Below are positions 55,966 through 64,000 of a stretch of 64,000 bases of DNA, piece by piece. Below the pieces are notes generated by a model that worked only from the letters and a program-made list of their open reading frames with translations, had not been told where the DNA came from and ran no database searches. Position 1 is the first letter of the stretch. Every line of letters begins with the position of its first letter. The DNA lies in NCBI GenBank assembly GCA_026122225.1, contig JANEZZ010001477.1, positions 1,054,001 to 1,118,000 on the forward strand, read 5' to 3'. The translations under genes and the position numbers were made by a program. The stretch is from Heloderma charlesbogerti. Lineage: Eukaryota; Chordata; Lepidosauria; Squamata; Helodermatidae.

Positions 55966-56594
55966 ATGATTAGCCACATGCAGTGCATTTTCCATAGCCA
56001 ATGCCTCCACGAGGGCACTAAATGCAGCGGTTAGTAAAGTTTGTATAGGCTGGCTACATATTCAGTGGGCTTTAAAGAGCAGCTGTCGGTTACACACTGG
56101 AGAATGGTAAAGTTGGCCAGTTAAAGCCCCAGGGTAATTAAGGGGGCGCACTAAAGAATGATACTGAGCGGTCATCGGAATGCGTTGATTTCAAGGACTA
56201 GCCCACTCAGTAACTTCATTTGAATTATCTGGGTAACGAACAGTAATTTATGTACTTATTCAGAGCGTTATTAGACAGCCCCAACGCTGAGGTTTACAAT
56301 CGAAAAAGACAGGAGACACAAGGACAGGGATTGGGAGGGAGGAAGAAACAAGCATGACAGTGGCGCTTGATTCAGTTGTCCAAATGGACTTATTTTGGCA
56401 CCAATTGGACGCAGGTTTGCACTGCATCTATTCTTCTGGGCTGGCCTGTTCCTCTTTTCTCCTACAGTTTCTCTTCGAGTTCAAGCTTAATCGGTTGGTA
56501 ACAGATAGACCCAATGTCTACAACGCTAGACTTTTTTCTTAAGAGAGACACGGATTTCTTTATTCCAGGATGCTTAATGTGGGCAGACAGCAAC

Positions 56595-56625
56595 GGGTGG
56601 GGTGGGGTGGGGTGGGGTGGGGTGG
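56595..56625 (+). repeat. GGGGT microsatellite, G-quadruplex capable
   Basis: Five consecutive GGGGT-type units give six G runs of three or four, each separated by one T, enough for a G-quadruplex on the plus strand between the two promoter blocks. Confidence 0.9.
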
Positions 56626-56661
56626 CGGTAGTTGCAGACTTCGAAACTATCCTATGCACTA

Positions 56662-56825
56662 TAGGCTGCAATCCTATGCACATTTACCTGGGAGTAAGAA
56701 CCACTGAATTCAATTCAACCACTGAATTGGGTCTTACTTCTGAGTAGACGTGCCTTAGATTGCACTGTTAGCTTGCAGTCCTATGCACCATACTTGGGAG
56801 GCCCTCCCATTGAACTCCGTGGGGC
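56662..56825. repeat. Harbinger-like MITE plus partial second copy
   Basis: 56662-56768 runs from GGCTGCAATCCTATGCAC to TTAGATTGCACTG with the mirrored GGGAGTAAGAACCACTG and TGGGTCTTACTTCTGAG. A second, partial copy follows from GCAGTCCTATGCACC. Confidence 0.7.
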
Positions 56826-56829
56826 AGCG

Positions 56830-57370
56830 GGCTGCGAACCTTCTCCGGTGAGCTCTAGAAGCGCCGTCACCGGCCGCAGAAACGCTGCGAGCCTGATGCA
56901 GAAGCACCGCGGAAGAATCCCGCGCCCCTTTCCACAAACACCCGGCCACACTGAGCCTGGGCCACGCCCCTCAGCGCAGGGAGAACCAACCGGAGTCGGC
57001 CATTCGCCTAACGCGTTTAAATCAGGCGGGGTGACGGCTTCTTCCGCCGCTGCTTGCTCGGTTCGGGTTACCTCCCGCTGGGGTCGCCGCCGAGGTGAGG
57101 GGGCAGAGGGCCCGTCCGAGAGGGCCTCCCAGCCGGCCTCCCTGGCTAGCTGTATTCGAATGGGCAGCGTGAAAGTGGGCGGGTGGGCGAGCTGCCGCTG
57201 TGGCCTCGGCGCGCCAGTGCCGCGAGGGGGGAGCCGCCTCCAAGAGTGCGCGGCGCGCCCTCTGGCCTTGTTAGCCTTCGAGCAGGCTGCGCAGGGCCCG
57301 TCCTCCTTTTTGCTGCGGCGGACGAAGACGGCCGCCCCTTTGGGGCTGAAAACGAGGGGCTCTTTGGACT
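56830..57370. promoter_or_regulatory. SMIM4: Second CpG-rich block, probable SMIM4 5' end
   Basis: Dense CpG, GC-box-like GGCGGGGTGACG near 57026 and an ETS-like CTTCCG. It lies upstream of the SMIM4 coding exon on the plus strand. A 261-codon frame (56773-57558) crosses it but starts in a MITE and ends in BovB sequence, so it is not a gene. Confidence 0.6.
57030..57094 (+). other. SMIM4: Putative SMIM4 non-coding first exon and donor
   Basis: CGCCGAG|GTGAGG at 57094/57095 is a strong donor sequence in the CpG-rich block. An upstream untranslated exon would be needed to join the acceptor at 62964-62965. The exon start shown is a guess, and transcript data would decide. Confidence 0.3.
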
Positions 57371-57385
57371 TGGGAGCCTCTAGCT

Positions 57386-57522
57386 CAGGGGCGGGGAAGC
57401 TGTGGCCCTTCAGGTGTCGTTGGACTCCGCTTCCATCAGCCTCAGCTAGCATGGGCAATGGTCAGGGGTGGCGGGAGATGCGGGCCAAGAGCATCCGCAG
57501 GGCCGTCGGTTCCCCACCCGTG
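57386..57522. repeat. hAT-type MITE whose TSD is split by BovB
   Basis: 137 bp from CAGGGGCGGGGAAGC to GTTCCCCACCCGTG. The left target duplication CTCTAGCT is at 57378-57385. The right copy is intact only if BovB copy 4 and one of its target duplications are removed: CTCT follows at 57523-57526, and a whole CTCTAGCT is found at 60413-60420. Confidence 0.88.
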
Positions 57523-60416
57523 CTCTGTTGTTGTTCAGTCGTGTCCGACTCTTCGTGACCCAGGCCTTCCTGCCCTGCGCTCTCTCCCGCAGCGTGCTCA
57601 AGTCCATATTCATTGCATCGGTGATGCTATCTAGCCTTCTCATCCTCTGCCGTCCCCTTCTCCTTTTGCCTTCAGTCTTTCCCAGCAACAGGGTCTTTTC
57701 CAGAGAGTTTTCTCTTCGCATTAGGTGGCCAAAATATTGGAGCTTCAGCTTCAGGATCTGCCCTTCCAAGGAGCACTCAGGGTTGATTTCCTTTAGGATG
57801 GACTGATTTGACCTTCTTGCAGTCCAGGGGACTCGTAAGAGTCTTCTCCAGCACCACAGTTCGAAAGCATCAATTCTTCGGCGCTCAGCCTTCCTTATAG
57901 TCCAGCTCTCACAGCCATACATTACTACTGGGAAAACCATAGCTTTTATTATGCGGACCTTTGTCGGCAAGGTGATGTCTCTGCTTCTTACTATGCTGCC
58001 TAGGTTTGCCATAGCTTTCCTCCCAAGGAGCAAGCGTCTTTTAATTTCAGGGCTACAGTCACCGTCTACGGTGATCTTGGAGCCCAAGAAAGTAAAATCT
58101 GTCACTGCTTCCATTTCTTCCCTTTCTATATGCCAGGAAGTGATAGGGCCAGATGCCATGATCTTCGTTTTTGTAATGTTGAGTTTCAAACCAGCTTTTG
58201 CACTCTCCTCTTTCACCCTCAACAAGAGGCTCTTGAGATCCTCTTCGCTTTCTGCCATTAGGGTGGTATCGTCTGCATATCGGAGGTTGTTGATAATTCT
58301 CCCAGCAATCTTAATTCCGACCTGTGATTCATCCAACCCGGCATTTCTCATGATGTACTCTGCATATAAGTTAAATAAGCAGGGTGACAATATGCAGCCT
58401 TGTCGTACTCCTTTCCCAATTTTGAGCCAGTTGGTTGTTCCATGTCTGGAACACTCTTTGGCGTTGCCCTTCTTTGGAATTGGAATGTAAACTGACCAAT
58501 GTAAACAATGGTCTTGTGGCCATTGTTGAGTGTGCCAAATTTGTGGGCATATTGAATGCAGCACTTTAACAGCATCATCTTTTAGGATTTTAAATAGCTC
58601 AGCTGGAGGACTGTCATCTCTGCTAGCTTTGTTGTTACTAATGCTTCCTAAGGCCCACTTGACTTCACTCTCTAGGATGACCGGCTCAAGTTCAGTGACC
58701 GCACTATCATGGCTATCAGGGACATTCAGATCTTTCCTGTATAGTTCTTCTGTGTATTCTTGCCACCTCTTCTTAATCTCATCTGCTTCTGTTAGGTCCC
58801 TGCCTTCTTTGTCCTTTATCATGCCCGTCTTTGCACAAAACGTTCCCTTGAGATCTCCGATTTTCTTGAAGAGATCTCTAGTCTTTCCCATTCTGTTGTT
58901 TTCCTCGATTTCTTTGCATTGTTCATTTAAGAAGGCCTTCTTGTCTCTCCTTGCGATTCTCTGGAACTCTGCATTCAGTTGGGTATATCTTCCCCTTTCT
59001 CCCTTGCTTTTCGCTTCCCTTCTTTCCTCAGCTACTTCTAAAGCCTCATCAGACAGCCACTTGGCTTTCTTGCATTTCTTTTTCTTTGGGATGGATTGAG
59101 TTGCTGCCTCCTGAACAATGTTACGGACCTCCGTCCATAGTTCCTCAGGCACTCTGTCTATCAGGTCTAATCCCTGAAATCTATTCCTCACCTCCACTGT
59201 ATATTCATCAGGGATATGATTTAGGTCATACCTGAATGGTTTAGTGGTTTTCCCTACGTTCTTCAATTTAAGCCGAAATTTTGCAACAAGAAGCTCATGA
59301 TCTGAGCCACAGTCAGCTCCAGGTCTTGTTTTGACTGACTGTATAGAGCTTCTCCATCTTTGGCTGCAAAGGACATAATCAATCTGATTTCGATATTGAC
59401 CATCTGGTGATGTCCATGTGTAGAGTCATCTCTTGTGCTGTTGGAAAAGAGTGTTTGCTATGATCAGCGTGTTCTCTTGGGAAAACTCTATTAGCTTTTG
59501 TCCTGCTTCATTTTGTACACCAAGGCCATGCCTGCCTGTTATCCTGGTGATTTCTTGACTTCCTGCTTTAGCATTCCAATCCCCTATGATGAAGAGGACA
59601 TCTTTTTTTGGTGTTAGTTCTAGAAGGTGTTGTAGGTCTTCATAGAACCGATCAACCTCAGCTTCTTTGGCATCAGTGGTTGGGGCATAGACTTGAATTA
59701 CTGCGATGTTGAATGGTTTGCCTTGGATTCGTACTGAGATCATTCTATCGTTTTTGAGATTGTACCCCAGTACTGCTTTTCCCACCCTTTTGTTGACTAT
59801 GAGCGCTACTCCATTTCTTCTAAGGGATTCTTGCCCACAATAGTAGATATGATGGTCACCTGAATTAAATTCGCCCATGCCTGTCCATTTTAGTTCACTG
59901 ATTCCCAAGATGTCGATGTTCAATCTTGCCATCTCATGTTTGACCACCTCCAGCTTACCTTGATTCATTGATCTGACATTCCAGGTTCCTAAACAATATT
60001 GTTCTTTACAGCATCGGATTTTCTTTTCACCACCAGACACATCCACAGCTGAGTGTCCTTTCGGGTTTGGCCCAGCCGCTTCACTCTTTCTGGCGCTACT
60101 TGGAAATACCCTCTGCTCTTCCCCAGTAGTATATTGGACACCTTCCGACCTGAGGGGCTCATCTTCCGGCGTCATATCTTTTAGCCTTGTGATACGTTCC
60201 ATGGGGTTTTTTTGGCAAGAATACTGGAGTGGGTTGCCATTTCCTTCTCCAGTGGACCACATTTTGTCAGAACTCTCTGCCATGACCTGTCCGTCTTGGG
60301 TGGCCCTGCACGGCATAGCTTATGGCTTCACTGAGTTACGCAAGCCCCTTCGCCATAACAAGGCAGTGATCCATGAAGGGGACAAGGCAGTGATACATGA
60401 AGGGGACCCGTGCTCT
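57516..60416 (-). mobile_element. BovB LINE copy 4 (full 5' end, RT deletion)
   Basis: The element, 57527-60405, is flanked by a perfect 11-bp duplication ACCCGTGCTCT (57516-57526 and 60406-60416). Antisense to SMIM4. 60316-59426 encodes the endonuclease half and 59266-57446 the rest, in one frame. A stop at 59428-59426 (CGA to TGA in HKRRLY) separates them. Compared with copy 3 there is an in-frame loss of about 114 codons between KECS and RHGTT. This removes the RT block with FRRGRG and the FIDYAKAFD aspartate, while [11 protein letters not shown] remains. A 7-codon deletion lies near the C-terminus. The 5' end carries a 24-bp tandem duplication (60360-60405). Confidence 0.95.
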
Positions 60417-60420
60417 AGCT

Positions 60421-61487
60421 GGTTTATAAAGCGGAGCTTCAGGCTCCTGAACCTATTCTGTTCGAGCCAATTTTATTTATTATTCAAGCACGTGCACCCA
60501 GCCTTCCCATTAAAAAAAAATCCACAAAGTGGCTAGCGACCCGTTTAAATTTAATACAAGGTATAAAGAGGTACAGCAGCACAAACTAATTACTAGCAGC
60601 AGTCAGTAGGAACCAGAGCAGCAGCAAATAAGACAAATCCACACGGGAGCCATAATAAATCCCTAAAGCATGCTGGAACAATACAGCCTTACCCAGTTGC
60701 CTAGAGCAGGAGTGGGCAGAAGGTAGATCTGGCTCTGATAGATCTCTGGGTAATTAGTAGACCAACAAGGTTTCTGACACCCAATTATCTAATAATAATG
60801 ACAAAATGATTATCTGCTGCCACCACCCTGAATTATACCGTTGAAATAAAGAAAGCAGGATGGGTGGGTAACCCGGGCGTAGATTTTTGTGCAGAAGGAA
60901 TGTGAGCTTCATTCCACTGTAGTACTCAGAACAAATTCCTGACTTCAAAATTCTTAAATTCTAAGTGTATGTCCCTTGCACCAGCCTCAGGCTGGTAGAT
61001 CTCAGGGCTCTAATAAAAAAACGAAAAATGAAATCCCTGCAAACCTAGTCTGCACAACCCTGGCCTAAAGGACAAAAAGGAGGAAGCAAGACACACATCC
61101 TTCTGGGGAAAGTTCCAAGTGTTGGTACCACAACTGAAAAGGGCCTACTCTGTGTGGCCATCCTAGGGTATTTCAAATGGAGTGAGCAGATGGAGCAGGG
61201 CTTCTGAGTATAATGTTAATATACGGGTAATCCCATATAGGAAAAAGTGGAACTTCAAGCCATTGGGATTCAGACTTAATTGGACTTATTCAGATCTGCC
61301 CTTATTGGAATTTCTGAACATTTTTCAGAGGATGACCCATTGTTACTTCTTTTAAAATTTTCTATACCACTTCACTGCCAAAGGCAATAGAGTATTTGTG
61401 TGCTCTGTTTCTTGGTTTGTGTCCCTGCTTCCATCTGTGAACTATTGAAGAGTACATTTCATACCTGTCTAATTTTAGGTATTATGG
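60421..61487 (+). other. SMIM4 intron, no gene
   Basis: Non-coding. At about 60705-60770 and 60980-61060 there are patches resembling fragments of the CAGGGG-ended MITEs (GAGTGGGCAGAAGGTAGATC), too diverged to bound. Confidence 0.35.
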
Positions 61488-61802
61488 GCCGTGGTGGCTT
61501 AGTGGTTAAGACGCTGAACTGCAGACTGGAAGGTCGGCAGGTCAGCAGTTTGAGACCCGAGTGAGCTCCCGTCTTCAGTCCCAGCTTCTGCCAACCTAGC
61601 AGTTCGAAAGCAAGAAATTACAAGTAGATAAATAGGTACCGCCTTGGCAGGAAAGGTAACAGCGTTCCATGCACCTCGGTGTTCAGTCACGCCGGCCACA
61701 TGACCACGGAAGCGTCTTCGGACAGCGCTGGCTCTTCGGCTTAGAAACGGGGATGAGCACCGCACCCTAGAGTCAGACACGACTGGTTGGGGACACCTTT
61801 AC
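61488..61802 (+). repeat. Sauria-type SINE
   Basis: tRNA-related head GGTGGCTTAGTGGTTAAGAC, middle GTACCGCCTTGGCAGGAAAG and GGCCACATGACC, and tail GATGAGCACCGCACCCTAGA with GTCAGACACGACTGG. The last part matches the 3' end of BovB (GACACGACT), consistent with the known dependence of these SINEs on BovB. Diagnostic for squamates. Confidence 0.85.
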
Positions 61803-61851
61803 CTTTTTAAATCTATATCCCGAGTTCTGTGAGTGTAGGATTGCAACATTT

Positions 61852-62037
61852 AGGAATATAGGAAGCTGCCTTACACTGGCCCACACCATTGGCCCATCTA
61901 GTCCAGTACTGTCAGCACTGACTGGCCAGGGTTTCAGGCAGCATTCTTTCCTAGCCCTACCTGGAGATTGAACCCAGAACTTTCTGCATGCAAAGCAAGT
62001 GCTTACCGTTGAGCTACAGCCCCTCCTCATGTAGTAT
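61852..62037 (-). repeat. tRNA-derived SINE (minus)
   Basis: Reverse complement shows GTAGCTCAACGGTAAGCACT and TTGCATGCAGAAAGTTC with GGGTTCAATC (box B-like), and the tail GCCTTACACTGGCCC inverted at the left. Same family as 21335 and 39836. Confidence 0.8.
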
Positions 62038-62965
62038 TCCCAAAGCTGTAAAGAAAGATGGCATTTACCAGCCAAAGAACATTTGTCAATATTGCTCAGT
62101 TGAACAAATTGCGCTAAATATTTATATGTAACCTCTGTCAAATTTGTAATTGTGATTCTCATAAATGTGGTGCTTAGCTTGCTGTTTGTTTTTATGTCTT
62201 TTTTCTCAGCTGTCCTCTTCCTTGTTAATCTTAAGTGTCTGCAGATTCTGCTTTTAAGCTGAATACTGCAGAACTTTATATTGCACTAGTACCTGTATTG
62301 CTTACTTGGTGAAGTGTCCCTGATAAGACTGCATCCCAGACACAGAAACACACAAAGCAGGTCAGTATGTTACACTCATTCAGTTGATCGCTGTTGGGAT
62401 TCCTTGCATTTCATACATACCTAACTCACAGTTAATACTAAATAAATGCTTACCAGTAACACGTTTATGTACTGTTGTTAGAAAATAGGGTTTTTGCTTT
62501 TGCAGGGGGTTGTGGGTCCCCATAATAGGAAGCAGAGGATGAGATCATCTTGAGCCAAGCTTTCCTGTTGTGTCACATAGGTAATTGGTTGCCAAACAGG
62601 AGATGAGCAGAGACTGACTACATATCACATCTATTCTCAGTTATACAGGGTAACCATGCACCTTGAGTTCCCCAAAACTTATGAGTCAAATTTTTAGAAA
62701 TTGATGTTAAAATGATGGAATGAATAAAAATAAAACACTGCAGTCCTATGCACACTAATTTGTATATAATCCCCAATTAAGTGAAATTCATTAATGAGTA
62801 AACATGCATAGGATCAGGTTGCATGACTATTTGCAATTTGTGTATTGACCCTTTATTGTACAAAACAGTCATGTGTATAAGATATAGTGATGAAACCTAA
62901 TTGGTTTCACTAGCTATACCTCATACACATTGGCCAGCAAATCTTACCCATTTTATGTTTTCTAG
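62038..62965 (+). other. SMIM4 intron up to coding exon
   Basis: Non-coding. A Harbinger-like MITE remnant at 62735-62826 (GCAGTCCTATGCACAC; AACATGCATAGGATCAGG) is the only recognisable element. The intron ends in a TTTTATGTTTTCTAG polypyrimidine/AG acceptor at 62951-62965. Confidence 0.5.
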
Positions 62966-63009
62966 GATCAGCCCCACTCCCTTGCGGGGATTCTAAAGTT
63001 CTCTATAAA

Positions 63010-63160
63010 ATGCTTGGCAAGCATAAAATAAGGAAACTATTGCTCATGGTGCCCGGAAAGCAGTGCTTTGGTGTGTACAGATTTCTCCCTTTTTTCTTCA
63101 TCCTTGGAGGTGCTATGGAATGGTTTATGATAAATGCCCGACTTGGCAAAGAGACTTTTT
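63010..63160 (+). CDS. SMIM4: SMIM4 (UQCC5) first coding exon, partial gene
   Basis: Small mitochondrial inner-membrane protein needed for early assembly of respiratory complex III (cytochrome b stage). ATG at 63010, 50 codons plus one base, then donor TTTTT|GTAAGT. The exon probably begins at 62966 after the acceptor TTTTCTAG, leaving about 44 bases of 5' UTR. Residues VPGKQCFGVYRFLPFFFILG and GAMEWFMINARLGKETF match the remembered human SMIM4 core (VPGKQRFGIYRFLPFFFVLG). One transmembrane helix lies at about residues 22-41. The frame reads into the intron for about a dozen codons, but homology stops exactly at the donor. The remaining C-terminal exon lies outside the window. Head to head with NT5DC2. 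Confidence 0.95.
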
Positions 63161-63581
63161 GTAAGTATTGTCAGAAGGTTTTCAGATGGATTATCTTGTA
63201 ACTTTCTCTTAGATATTTTTACTTGGTCCTTGCTAAAAGTCCAGAGTTACTGATGTTTTCTAGACTGCATAACCTGTTACGGCTTCTAAAATTGCCTGAA
63301 TAATTATGCAAGACTTGCTGCTGCTTCATATTGAGCTGTTATTAAGCAGAAAAAGAGCTTAATATGATCTTAAACTGGTAATAGACAGCCATCTTAAATC
63401 TATGGTTCACTGGTATTGAAGGCCTCAGAACCCTCTAATAGGATACAATTGCCCTTACTGATCTTCAGACAGATAATTGACAAAGCTCACAAAATGGAGT
63501 TTCAGGGCAGCACCCAACTTGTAATCTAGATAGGCATCTTAGAAGTTTCTGACATGCAGGTAGTAAACATTTCTGGGCACC
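63161..63581 (+). other. SMIM4 intron, no gene
   Basis: Non-coding, nothing recognised before the Tc1-type element. Confidence 0.45.
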
Positions 63582-63583
63582 TA

Positions 63584-64000
63584 CAGTCAGGGCCAGAAAT
63601 ATTGGAACAAGGATAACTGTTTTGGCAGTTGGCCTCTGTACACCACCACATTGAAGTTGAAAGGAAACACACCCAGATGGGAGCAAAGTCAGGACTTTCA
63701 GCTGTAATTCAAGGGGTTTGACAAAGTGGGGCACTAACCATTCAGGAAGTACAGCCAGTGGCATACACACACCCCCATCGTTGGTGGCTCATAAGTAATG
63801 GAATGAATAGCTGACAAGCAGCTGCATGGCCAGGCGTGGCCTGTTTCCTGGGTACCCCATGACCAATCAAGAGATAAAAGGCCTGGAGGTGGTTCTGAGT
63901 GTTACATCTGCATTTGGTAGCTGTTCACTGGAACTCCCAACATGAGGTCCAAAGAGGTGTCCATGTGAGTGAAGGAGGCCATCATTAGGCTGAGGAAACA
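63584..64000 (+). mobile_element. Tc1/mariner-type transposon, 5' end (cut by window)
   Basis: Starts CAGTCAGGGCCAGAAATATT after a TA dinucleotide (63582-63583), as expected for Tc1/mariner. After about 360 bp an ATG at 63942 opens MRSKEVSM, then a TGA, then VKEAIIRLRK, which resembles the N-terminal helix-turn-helix start of Tc1-like transposases. The early stop shows decay. The rest lies beyond the window. Confidence 0.7.

Noticed and set aside
56781..57458. 225-codon minus-strand frame in the same GC-rich block
   Set aside because: Antisense open frame produced by high GC; no conserved motif and no splice support.
56773..57558. 261-codon plus-strand frame upstream of SMIM4
   Set aside because: It begins in a MITE, crosses GC-rich promoter DNA where stops are rare, and ends in BovB sequence. 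No domain, and not the SMIM4 protein, which is unambiguous at 63010.

Overview
The window is vertebrate nuclear DNA and almost certainly comes from a squamate reptile. The evidence is four RTE-clade BovB LINE copies, a Sauria-type SINE whose tail matches the BovB end, L2 and CR1 LINEs, tRNA-derived SINEs and many short palindromic MITEs, all around a vertebrate gene with small GT-AG exons. No bacterial or viral genes, CRISPR arrays or operons are present. I cannot name the species.

Two protein-coding genes are supported. NT5DC2 (5'-nucleotidase domain-containing 2, a HAD-superfamily protein) fills 6963-55163 on the minus strand. I placed all 14 coding exons. Each boundary has an AG acceptor and GT donor, every phase joins, and the sum is 1803 bp: 600 codons plus a stop. 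HAD motifs are intact: D153/D155, T348-N-S, K380 and G437-D438/D443. SMIM4 (UQCC5, mitochondrial complex III assembly) lies on the plus strand. Its first coding exon is at 63010-63160 and the rest is beyond the window. The two genes are head to head, as I recall for human chromosome 3. Between them are two CpG-rich blocks (about 54.8-55.5 kb and 56.8-57.4 kb) separated by about 1.3 kb holding MITE copies and a G-rich microsatellite.

Layout. 1-6962: sequence downstream of NT5DC2, including its 3' UTR, a BovB tail with a perfect 13-bp target duplication, and MITEs. 6963-9972: exons 14 to 11. 9973-18775: exons 10 to 7, with a 2.8-kb L2 LINE ending about 25 bp from the exon 10 donor. 18776-35860: the large introns 6 and 5, with CR1, SINE, BovB copy 2, an L1-like fragment and L2 copy B. 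35861-42967: exons 4, 3 and 2, L2 copy C and a CR1 tail. 42968-54802: intron 1, with a triple-nested MITE/hAT locus, a CpG-rich hairpin element, the best-preserved BovB (copy 3), a 278-bp near-perfect palindrome touching that BovB, and further hAT MITEs. 54803-57400: NT5DC2 exon 1 and the shared promoter region. 57386-60420: BovB copy 4 nested inside the target-site duplication of a hAT MITE. 60421-64000: SMIM4 intron, SINEs, the SMIM4 coding exon, and the start of a decayed Tc1/mariner element running off the end.

I found no clearly new multi-gene system. The points most worth a second look are the palindrome at 49875-50152, the nested insertions whose target duplications can be read directly, the MITE carrying ZNF143-like motifs, the L2 copy lacking its endonuclease, and the separated bidirectional promoter.
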